Made by a program: the position numbers and the translations under genes
In this document: positions 1-7,213 of the stretch, in pieces
Position numbering within the stretch: the first letter of the stretch is position 1
How the letters are laid out: each line of letters starts with the position of its first letter
Source: Dehalococcoidia bacterium
GTDB lineage: Bacteria; Chloroflexota; Dehalococcoidia; Lucifugimonadales; Lucifugimonadaceae
Length of the DNA: 14,944 bases
Reading direction: 5' to 3'
Assembly: GCA_002700125.1 (NCBI GenBank)
Contig: PACM01000004.1
Location: 1 to 14,944 of the forward strand
Notes under the pieces: generated by a model
The model's database searches: none
What the model was told of the DNA's origin: nothing
Seen by the model: the letters and a program-made list of their open reading frames with translations, nothing else

Positions 1-1
1 A

Positions 2-2116
2 GGTGATCAGATGCCTACGTCTGGTTCTGGCACCGGGTTCCCGGGAGAGCCTAACATTGACAAGACAGATGTCTCTGAGTCTGATCAGATGGGTTTAACA
101 TCTGTGCAGGTCCCAATAGGGGGCTGGAATCCAGCAAGTGATGGTGCGCTGTGGCAATTTTATCTTTCACCTGGTAATATTTGGCAACCACCTCCTGGCG
201 GTCAACCAGGAGGCACCCTCCAGATTTCTTCAGGTTATTTCCCTTTACGGGCAGGTCAGACCGAGCGTATTGCCATGGCGATTATGATGGGTAATGATAA
301 GCAAGATGCTATAAGAAATAAATATGTAGCACAATTGACTTACGAGAGTGATTATCAGTTTGCCAAGGCCCCCAATCCACCCAATGTTACAGCTGTAGCC
401 GGGGATGGCAGGGTTACTCTATACTGGGATACCAGTGCCGAAGGATCCAAAGATAAATACATGGATAACATTACCGATGGTGCCGATCTCTATGATTTTG
501 AAGGGTACAAGGTCTACCGCGCTACAGATTTTGAGTTCAATGATGCATACAATATTACTGATGGAGATGGTAACCCTACTTTCATGGAGCCCTATGTTCA
601 GAATGGTATACGTGCCCAATGGGACCTCACAAACGGGAAGAGTGGCTGGCATCCGATAGATCTGAATGGGATCAAGTTTTACCTTGGTGATGATACCGGT
701 CTGGTCCATTCTTATGTGGATGAGAATGTGGTGAATGGTCAGCGGTACTACTATGCAGTGGTATCCTATGATTATGGCGGAGATCTAACCAACAATATTA
801 TCCCTAGTGACTCGCCTATGAAATTGCGGGTAAACTCACTCACTGGAGTAATAGAGATGGGGCGGAATGTAGTAGAAGTGGTTCCATCGCCTCCAGCGGC
901 TGGGTACGTGGAAGCGCAGTTTGCTGGTGAGCAGATTGAGCATGTATTTGGTTCATCCAGTGGTGAGGTGTATCTGGAGATTGTTGATCCGGTTGCTATC
1001 AAGGAAAATCACACGTATCAGATCGCCTTTGAAGATACAATTTTCCCTAACCAGCAGGGTTTGGCTGGTTATGATACTGTTACCACAAAATCTTATCATC
1101 TGGTAGATATGACAGATCAAAGCGATCCAGATACACTGATTAAAAATGATTATTCATTACCTGCATCTGATGCGCAGGTAGTAGATGGTTTCCGTCTAGC
1201 ATTCAAAAATGTGGATAAATTGAGATATAATGAAGATCTTTCCAGCTGGTCTCGTGATAGTTTGTGGACCTTCGATGTTGACCGTTATTATACCTTTAAT
1301 GTTGTGGGTTCCATGCAGCCCTATGATTACCGTGTTATTTTTATGGAGCAGCACTCAGACTCATCCATTGATCTTTGCATGCGTTACTTACCCAATGGTG
1401 TGACCTGTTATCCTGGTTTTTTATTTCCTGGAGGAGCAGTGAACTTTAAAGTTCAGCGGCAGGTCTCTTTAACAGGAGATGATAGTGTTGACTGGGAACA
1501 GATTCCTATTGGGTTTATAGATGTGATACCTTTTGGGGATCCGGATGGTTATTTTAATGCGGATGGTGACAGGGAGAGTGACTGGATTGTTTTCATGGAT
1601 CATGAAGATGAAGATGGCAATCCAGTACCATCATGGAGGTTTTTATTGAACCTGCTTCCTTACGATGAAAAACTGATCTATAATGAGCCCCAGGCGGGGG
1701 ACACGGCATATATTACTATTGATAAGCCCTTTTTAAGTAGTGATATATATCAGTTTACTACCGTTGCATCTTTTATTGACCAGGCAGTTGCTAAAGATGA
1801 CCTGGAAAAGATCAAGGTTGTACCAAATCCTTATTTTGCTGCTTCTGCATTTGAAGGTCAAAATACATTTAATTCTGGCAGGGGTCCCAGAGAGATACAG
1901 TTTCGTTATTTGCCCAGTAAGTGTACAATACGTATTTATACTATCTCTGGGGAGTTGGTGAAAACGATCCATCATTCTTCACCGATGGATTCTGGGACGG
2001 GTCGCTGGGATTTATTAACAGATGATAATCTTGCAGCTTCATATGGTATCTATGTGTATCATGTGGAAGCTGAGAATATTGGGGAAAAAATAGGAAAGGT
2101 GGCTATTGTAAAATGA
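2..2116 (+). CDS. Large secreted protein with FN3-like module and T9SS-type C-terminal sorting domain (5' partial)
   Basis: The frame is open to the left edge (Gly-Asp-Gln precede the first Met at nt 11) and there is no signal peptide, so this is the C-terminal part of a longer protein. Numbered from that Met: residues 1-115 are an unrecognised soluble region. Residues about 118-275 resemble a fibronectin III domain (PNPPNVTAVAGDGRVTLYW, then GYKVYRA and RYYYAVVSYD) carrying a long insertion. Residues 280-600 are unrecognised, beta-rich and Asp/Tyr-rich. Residues 601-701 match a FlgD-like/T9SS type A sorting domain: VVPNPY at 603-608, IRIYTISGELV at 640-650, and a closing GKVAIVK. The likely role is a cell-surface or exported protein, perhaps glycan-binding. 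The stop overlaps the next start as ATGA, and the next gene is PorV-like, a known partner class for T9SS export. This pairing is what I would expect in Marinimicrobia-type genomes. The exact function is unknown. Confidence 0.8.
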   Translation, partial: GDQMPTSGSGTGFPGEPNIDKTDVSESDQMGLTSVQVPIGGWNPASDGALWQFYLSPGNIWQPPPGGQPGGTLQISSGYFPLRAGQTERIAMAIMMGNDKQDAIRNKYVAQLTYESDYQFAKAPNPPNVTAVAGDGRVTLYWDTSAEGSKDKYMDNITDGADLYDFEGYKVYRATDFEFNDAYNITDGDGNPTFMEPYVQNGIRAQWDLTNGKSGWHPIDLNGIKFYLGDDTGLVHSYVDENVVNGQRYYYAVVSYDYGGDLTNNIIPSDSPMKLRVNSLTGVIEMGRNVVEVVPSPPAAGYVEAQFAGEQIEHVFGSSSGEVYLEIVDPVAIKENHTYQIAFEDTIFPNQQGLAGYDTVTTKSYHLVDMTDQSDPDTLIKNDYSLPASDAQVVDGFRLAFKNVDKLRYNEDLSSWSRDSLWTFDVDRYYTFNVVGSMQPYDYRVIFMEQHSDSSIDLCMRYLPNGVTCYPGFLFPGGAVNFKVQRQVSLTGDDSVDWEQIPIGFIDVIPFGDPDGYFNADGDRESDWIVFMDHEDEDGNPVPSWRFLLNLLPYDEKLIYNEPQAGDTAYITIDKPFLSSDIYQFTTVASFIDQAVAKDDLEKIKVVPNPYFAASAFEGQNTFNSGRGPREIQFRYLPSKCTIRIYTISGELVKTIHHSSPMDSGTGRWDLLTDDNLAASYGIYVYHVEAENIGEKIGKVAIVK

Positions 2117-3123
2117 TAAAAATAATACAAAACATATTTTTATGTGGGCTGGTGATATTCTCTTTCCTGCATGCAGTTGATAAAACAGGCACCACTGCCG
2201 CTAAGTTTTTGTCCCTAGGTGTGGGATCAAAAGCGGTTGGCATGGGCGGCGCGTTTACTTCTGTTGCAAATGATGCCACTGCAATGTACTGGAATCCAGC
2301 TGGTTTAAGTTATTTTAATACTAAAGAAATGTATTTTAATCATGCTGATTGGATTGCGGATATCTCTTTTGATTATTTTGGTTTTTCAATACCACTGCGT
2401 CCTGGACGGGCAATAGGTATAAACATTACATCTGTAACAATGGGCGAAATGGAAGTGACTAGATATGGCAATGAGAATACAGGGGAAACATTTCGGGCAT
2501 CTGACTACGCTGTTGGAATCACTTATGCTATGAATCTTACGGATCGTTTTTCTGTTGGAATTAATGGGAAATATATACAACAAACTATTGCCAGTAGTCA
2601 TGCCCAGGGTGCTGCAATTGATCTTGGAACCCTTTTTAAGACTCCATTTGGATTTCGGCTAGGTACCAGCATCAGTAATTTTGGTCCGAAATTAAAAATG
2701 AGCGGTGATGATCTATTAATTGCAGCAGATGTAAATCAAACTATCGAAGGAAATAATGAAAGCGTAACGAGTCTTTTATCTACCGATCGATTTGATCTGC
2801 CGCTTAATCTGAGGTTTGGAATTTCAAATGATTTAGTTTTTGGGAAACTGGTAAATATTTTATGGTCTGTGGATACAATCAGCCCCAATGATAATGCTAA
2901 TTATGTGAATGCTGGATTTGAGCTTAAACTGCTTAATGATTTCTTATTTCTAAGAGCAGGAATTAATTCACTTTTTCTAAAAGATAATGAAAAAGAATAT
3001 TCTATCGGGGTTGGTCTAAAAATTCCAGGTATTATGAACAATAACTTATTATTTAACTATTCCTTTGAAGCCTTGCGCCACCTAGGGAATACTCAACAGA
3101 TTGGAATTCGTATAGGTTTTTAG
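2113..3123 (+). CDS. PorV/PorQ-family outer-membrane beta-barrel protein
   Basis: The protein has 336 aa. Residues 1-21 form a signal peptide (IIQNIFLCGLVIFSFLHA, cleavage near HA-V). The N-terminal mature part has the hallmark of the PorV/PorQ (UPF0164) family: AAKFLSLGVGSKAVGMGGAF, then NDATAMYWNPAGL at about residues 54-66. Alternating amphipathic strands continue to a C-terminal aromatic residue (GIRIGF), as expected for a BAM-inserted barrel. Known PorV proteins shuttle T9SS cargo across the outer membrane, and others in this family are FadL-like barrels of unknown role. It starts within the stop codon of the upstream T9SS-type gene (ATGA, 4-nt overlap), which suggests translational coupling and a functional pair. 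The next gene follows after 10 nt. I am confident of the family but not of whether it serves secretion or glycan handling. Confidence 0.85.
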   Translation: MIKIIQNIFLCGLVIFSFLHAVDKTGTTAAKFLSLGVGSKAVGMGGAFTSVANDATAMYWNPAGLSYFNTKEMYFNHADWIADISFDYFGFSIPLRPGRAIGINITSVTMGEMEVTRYGNENTGETFRASDYAVGITYAMNLTDRFSVGINGKYIQQTIASSHAQGAAIDLGTLFKTPFGFRLGTSISNFGPKLKMSGDDLLIAADVNQTIEGNNESVTSLLSTDRFDLPLNLRFGISNDLVFGKLVNILWSVDTISPNDNANYVNAGFELKLLNDFLFLRAGINSLFLKDNEKEYSIGVGLKIPGIMNNNLLFNYSFEALRHLGNTQQIGIRIGF

Positions 3124-3133
3124 TGTATATCTT

Positions 3134-4447
3134 TTGTTAGTAATTATAAAAAAATATATATTTGTATACTATGTTTTGGTTACGTTACTTTATTTCTCTT
3201 GTTCATCAAACAGACAAAATTTGAACATTAGTGTCCGTGGTAAAGGTTCTCTCTTTGATGATGAAGAATCACTTGATAAAATACTTGATAGATATGTTGA
3301 AAATGGATCCTTCCCGTTTTTGTATGCTCGTTTGGAACACTTAGATGGTAGTGTCCTATATGAGCATAGTTCTATAAATACTGAATTACTTCCTAATACA
3401 ATAGTCCATAGAGGTACATGGATTCGTATATGGTCTATGAGCAAAATCATAACAATTTCACTTGCAATGGACCTGGTGGAAGATGGTATACTGGATTTAA
3501 ATGACCCTGTTACAAAATATATACCCGAGTTTAATAATTTAAGAGTAGCAGTTGATGATAATGGAACATCATTGGCAATGAGAGATGACCAGTCATCCTC
3601 TTGTCCCTTCCAGCTGGAGACAGTTGAATCGGTCATGACCATTAGTCACCTTATCAATCACCTATCTGGATTTTATTATGCAACAACAAAAATTACGTGT
3701 TTAAATGAAATTTTATCAGATCAGAATCTACCTACTGCATTAAATAGTCAGGAACTTATAGATAGATTTGCGGCTTTACCCCTTATTCAGCATCCTGGTG
3801 AAAAATCTTTCTATGGTACTAATACTACTGTGCTTGGACTCGTTGCCGAACGAGCGACTGGGAAAAGCCTTGATAGCCTCATAAGAGAACGATTAACTCA
3901 ATTTCTTGGAATTGAAGGATTAAAATATAATCTCAGTGATAATGAAAGTTTACTGCCAAGGTTCACAGGGAAGGATACAGTACTTAGGATAGCCAGAGAT
4001 GGCGAGCTAAATATCTTTGGTCCAGATGTTCCGTCTAATAGTACTGATAATAATGTGTTTTTAGGCGGAGAAGGTATGATCGCTACGGCTGATGGATACG
4101 CTGATTTTTTAAGGATGCTATTAAATCGTGGTCAGCTTAATGGCAAACGCTTTCTTTTAGAAAATACAGTGGATGAGATCACATCACCGCATACCCAGTT
4201 GGACAATCCTTGGGGATATAATGGATATAATCTTTGGGTCACAGGCGATTCATTAAAAATAAAAGGTTGGGGCGATACAGGTCTCTGGCAGGGCGGGGGA
4301 TATGAAGGGACACAGTTTTGGATTGATCCAAAAAGAAAATTTGTCGGTGTAATCATGTCTCAAATACACTCTGTCCCAAACAATGGATGGGAATACTATA
4401 ATGAATTTCGGGGAGAACTGTATAATCAGATTTTTAAAAATGAATGA
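3134..4447 (+). CDS. Lipoprotein serine hydrolase, beta-lactamase/family VIII esterase-like (copy 1)
   Basis: The protein has 437 aa. The start is TTG: an in-frame stop lies at 3113-3115, and no in-frame ATG occurs before the catalytic region. The N-terminus is a lipoprotein signal (VYYVLVTLLYFSC, lipidated Cys23), so the enzyme is probably membrane-anchored in the periplasm or on the surface. The serine beta-lactamase fold is shown by S101-M-S-K104 (SxxK nucleophile and base), a Tyr motif at Y227 (YGTNTTVLGL) and a third-motif region at 387-396 (GGGYEGTQFW) followed by IDPKRKFVGV. The canonical KTG/HxG/WGG triad is replaced by Gly-Gly-Gly-Tyr-Glu. Cys157 and Cys189 may form a disulfide. By family the reaction is hydrolysis of an ester or amide through an acyl-serine. 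In this setting I infer a carbohydrate esterase acting on ester groups, not antibiotic resistance. It closely resembles the next gene, which it overlaps by 8 nt. Confidence 0.85.
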   Translation: MLVIIKKYIFVYYVLVTLLYFSCSSNRQNLNISVRGKGSLFDDEESLDKILDRYVENGSFPFLYARLEHLDGSVLYEHSSINTELLPNTIVHRGTWIRIWSMSKIITISLAMDLVEDGILDLNDPVTKYIPEFNNLRVAVDDNGTSLAMRDDQSSSCPFQLETVESVMTISHLINHLSGFYYATTKITCLNEILSDQNLPTALNSQELIDRFAALPLIQHPGEKSFYGTNTTVLGLVAERATGKSLDSLIRERLTQFLGIEGLKYNLSDNESLLPRFTGKDTVLRIARDGELNIFGPDVPSNSTDNNVFLGGEGMIATADGYADFLRMLLNRGQLNGKRFLLENTVDEITSPHTQLDNPWGYNGYNLWVTGDSLKIKGWGDTGLWQGGGYEGTQFWIDPKRKFVGVIMSQIHSVPNNGWEYYNEFRGELYNQIFKNE

Positions 4448-5750
4448 TACATTATTAAAAGGAAAATTCTATGCGAAACTTAAAGGGATCATTTTTTTTC
4501 TTTCACTTGCAGTTATTTACTCTTCATGTGAAAAGAGACAAGACAAATATTCTACACAATTAAACAAAGATCCCCTTAATGAAATATTAGATCGGTATGT
4601 CAATGATGGTATCTATCCATTCCTTTATTCAAGAATTGAAGACTCATCCGGTAGGGTAGTTTATGAGCATAGCGTGGTGAATAGAAAACTATTGCCAGAT
4701 GTAAGTATTAATGCGAATACATGGATACGAATATGGTCTATGAGTAAGCTAGTAACTATTTCACTTGCTATGGATCTTATTGAAGAGAACACCATATCGC
4801 TCAAAGATCCTGTGTCCAATTATATTCCAGAGTTTAAAGATCTTAAGGTTGCAGTTAATAGCGATAGAATTAGTTTAGCTAGGTTACAATCAAAAGATAA
4901 TCCATGCCCTTTTAATCTCGTGGATGCGGATTCAGTTTTAAAAATAAAGAATTTGTTTGATCATACAGCTGGTTTCTATTACGCATTAACGGGATTCGGT
5001 TGTATTGACTCACTGTTTGCAAATGTTGACGCTCCAAATCAAAAAGATGGTGATGAATTAATCAAAAGTTTAGCACAGCTTCCTCTTATCCAGCATCCGG
5101 GAGAAATATATAGGTATGGAATGAATACAACTGTGTTGGGGCTCCTACTTGAGAGGGCAACCGGACAATCACTAAATGATTTAGTCCTTAACCGCATTAC
5201 GAATCTCCACAACATAAATGGACTGCGATATACTCTCCCGGAAAATGTTAATCTTATACCAGGTTTTACAGGAAGGGATGGTGACCTTAGAAAGGTAAGG
5301 GATGGTGAATTAGATCTTTATGGTGAGAATGTTCCCGATTATCATCCTGAAACAAACCTGTTTTTAGGTGGAGAAGGAATGCTGGCAACCGCAAAGGGTT
5401 ACATCAATTTTATGAGATTGTTATTTTTTAGTTCATCTATAAAGAGCAAAGAGTTTTTGTCCGAAGAATCAATAAAAGAAATGACGTCGAAACCAAAAGG
5501 TGAACAAAACGATGATGGTTACAATACAGGGTACGCTTTTTATTTAACAAGTGAAACTCATTCATATGAAAAAAACATATTGCGTGTAGGTGGATATGAA
5601 AAGACTGGTTGCTGGGTGGACAGAAAAAATCAATTAATTGGTACATTATTTACACAAGCAAATGAAACAGCAGATAAAATAGGTCTAGGGAGTAAAATGC
5701 AAAATGATTTTAAACAAGAGCTATACAGACAGTTATCTAATTATGAATAG
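4440..5750 (+). CDS. Lipoprotein serine hydrolase, beta-lactamase/family VIII esterase-like (copy 2)
   Basis: From ATG 4440 the protein has 436 aa, one fewer than its upstream paralogue. A longer reading from 4383 would run deep into the previous gene and put extra residues before the signal peptide. Residues 12-30 form a lipoprotein signal (LKGIIFFLSLAVIYSSC, Cys30). Catalytic motifs are S100-M-S-K103, Y226 (YGMNTTVLGL) and a third-motif region GGYEKTGCW at 384-392, again without KTG or HxG. Cys156 and Cys188 keep the exact spacing of the paralogue's Cys pair. Hand alignment of the ILDRYV to KVAV block gives about 55 identities in 91 positions, so the two genes are a tandem duplication that has diverged. 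The start is odd: ATG 4440 has no Shine-Dalgarno site, while a well-placed ATG at 4471 is out of frame. An ester-hydrolase role on glycan substituents is inferred. Confidence 0.83.
   Translation: MNDTLLKGKFYAKLKGIIFFLSLAVIYSSCEKRQDKYSTQLNKDPLNEILDRYVNDGIYPFLYSRIEDSSGRVVYEHSVVNRKLLPDVSINANTWIRIWSMSKLVTISLAMDLIEENTISLKDPVSNYIPEFKDLKVAVNSDRISLARLQSKDNPCPFNLVDADSVLKIKNLFDHTAGFYYALTGFGCIDSLFANVDAPNQKDGDELIKSLAQLPLIQHPGEIYRYGMNTTVLGLLLERATGQSLNDLVLNRITNLHNINGLRYTLPENVNLIPGFTGRDGDLRKVRDGELDLYGENVPDYHPETNLFLGGEGMLATAKGYINFMRLLFFSSSIKSKEFLSEESIKEMTSKPKGEQNDDGYNTGYAFYLTSETHSYEKNILRVGGYEKTGCWVDRKNQLIGTLFTQANETADKIGLGSKMQNDFKQELYRQLSNYE
4459..4463 (+). promoter_or_regulatory. Shine-Dalgarno-like AAGGA preceding an out-of-frame ATG
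   Basis: AAGGA lies 7 nt before ATG 4471, which is the best initiation context near the second hydrolase, yet that ATG is one frame off from the lipoprotein reading frame. It either points to a missing T in the 8-T run at 4492-4499 or is a coincidence of sequence inside the gene. Confidence 0.35.
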
Positions 5751-7203
5751 AAAATTGCACAATACTATAATATCTCATATGATAATATTGCTTTCTGCTT
5801 TATTAGTAATTATCACGGGATCTTGCAATAATCAAAATATATCAATTTCTAATAGACCAAATATTGTTCTATTGCTGGCTGATGACCTTGGCTATGGTGA
5901 ACTTGGGTCATATGGGCAGAAAATAGTAACCACCCCTGAGCTAGATAAACTTGCTAGTGATGGTATGCGATTCACAGACTTTTACGCTGGCAATGCTGTC
6001 TGCTCTCCTTCAAGAGCGGTTTTGCTGACAGGTAAAAGTGCTTCTCGCACAACTATAAGAGGAAACGCTGGTTACTTTGGTGATGAAAGGTGGCAGGGTG
6101 CCTGGTTAGATAAAAATGAATTTACCCTTGGAGAGATGATGAAAGGGGCTGGGTATCAGACTGCATTTATTGGGAAATGGCATTTGGATAATCCAGATGA
6201 TGTGGAAACATGGGCCCATGGTCACGGATTTGATTATGCTGTACAGGAACAATGGAAAGCACGTTTTGATACTAAAAGGGAATTCCCACCAAATAGGCTC
6301 TGGATCAATGGTGACCAGGAATATGTCCCTTATAATTACAGAGAGTATGACTGCAAGGATGCACTCAGAACTGATATGGCTTTCAAATTTTTAGATAAAA
6401 AAGATAACGGTAAACCATTTTTTCTGTTTATGTCATATCGTGCTCCGCATTCATTTGAAGGGCCTATCCGAGATACACTATTGTATGTAGATCAAGGTTG
6501 GCCGGAAATAGAGAGGGTACATGCAGCAAAAATTACTTTGCTAGATAAACAGATAGGTCGCCTGTTAAGAAAACTTGATGAAATGGGAGATCTTGATAAT
6601 ACACTTGTTATATTTACAAGTGATAATGGACCTCATGGCGCAGCTGGAGGACATGATTTTGAATTTTTTAATAGTAATGGTGACCTGAAGGGTTTTAAGC
6701 GAGACCTCTATGAAGGTGGAGTACGTGTCCCTATGATTGCTTTTTGGAAAAACAAGATCAGTAAGGGAGTCAGCACAAATCATATCTCAGCTTTTCAGGA
6801 TATTATGCCTACGCTTGCAGAAGTAGCGGGAATAAACATTCCAACTCACACTAATGGTCTATCTTTTTTACCCACGCTACTGAACAAAGAACAAGATAAA
6901 CATGAATTTTTAAACTGGGAGCTACAATTAAGTGGCTGGTTTCAGACTCTTCCAGATGGAGGTTTTCGTCAATCATGCAGGATGGATAATTGGAAGGCCG
7001 TACGATATGGAGTTAATTCAGAAATAGAACTATTTAATCTCAACCAGGATATATCTGAATCAAATAATATTGCATCACAGCATCCTGAACTAACGGAAAG
7101 GATGATAAAAATATTTGAATCTTCTCGGATAGATGCTCCATTTTTTCCCTATGGAGGCGTTATCCAGAATTATAAATCACAGGATAAACACCTGAAAGAA
7201 TAA
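5743..7203 (+). CDS. Lipoprotein sulfatase, family S1 (formylglycine type)
   Basis: From ATG 5743 the protein has 486 aa, and this start puts a lipoprotein signal at the N-terminus (IILLSALLVIITGSC, Cys28). The upstream ATG at 5704 would add 13 hydrophilic residues and overlap the previous gene by 47 nt, whereas 5743 overlaps by 8. Sulfatase landmarks, in order: metal-binding LLADDLGYGE with D47/D48; the core signature C87-S-P-S-R91 followed by AVLLTGK, where Cys87 would be converted to formylglycine; GKWH at 144-147; APH with H236; TSDNGP with D294/N295; and LKGFKRDLYEGGVRVP from 315, with K319 as the likely sulfate-binding Lys. It hydrolyses a sulfate ester, very probably on a polysaccharide fragment, at the cell surface or in the periplasm. 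Activation needs a formylglycine-generating or anSME enzyme, which is not in this window. The sulfate position and sugar cannot be read from the sequence. Confidence 0.92.
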   Translation: MNRKLHNTIISHMIILLSALLVIITGSCNNQNISISNRPNIVLLLADDLGYGELGSYGQKIVTTPELDKLASDGMRFTDFYAGNAVCSPSRAVLLTGKSASRTTIRGNAGYFGDERWQGAWLDKNEFTLGEMMKGAGYQTAFIGKWHLDNPDDVETWAHGHGFDYAVQEQWKARFDTKREFPPNRLWINGDQEYVPYNYREYDCKDALRTDMAFKFLDKKDNGKPFFLFMSYRAPHSFEGPIRDTLLYVDQGWPEIERVHAAKITLLDKQIGRLLRKLDEMGDLDNTLVIFTSDNGPHGAAGGHDFEFFNSNGDLKGFKRDLYEGGVRVPMIAFWKNKISKGVSTNHISAFQDIMPTLAEVAGINIPTHTNGLSFLPTLLNKEQDKHEFLNWELQLSGWFQTLPDGGFRQSCRMDNWKAVRYGVNSEIELFNLNQDISESNNIASQHPELTERMIKIFESSRIDAPFFPYGGVIQNYKSQDKHLKE

Positions 7204-7207
7204 GAGG
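7203..7207 (+). promoter_or_regulatory. Ribosome binding site of the GH43 gene
   Basis: AGAGG ends 6 nt before ATG 7214 and begins on the last base of the preceding sulfatase stop codon. It supports the chosen GH43 start. Confidence 0.6.
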
Positions 7208-7213
7208 CAAAAT

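Noticed and set aside
3190..3642. 150-codon open frame on the minus strand inside the first serine hydrolase
   Set aside because: It is Ser-rich with no recognisable domain and lies opposite the strongly supported catalytic region, so it is a mirror of the coding strand's codon pattern.
3134..5750. Antibiotic-resistance beta-lactamases
   Set aside because: The SxxK fold is shared by esterases and peptidases. The KTG-type motif is absent, the proteins are lipoproteins within a sulfatase/GH43 operon, and nothing suggests beta-lactam as substrate.
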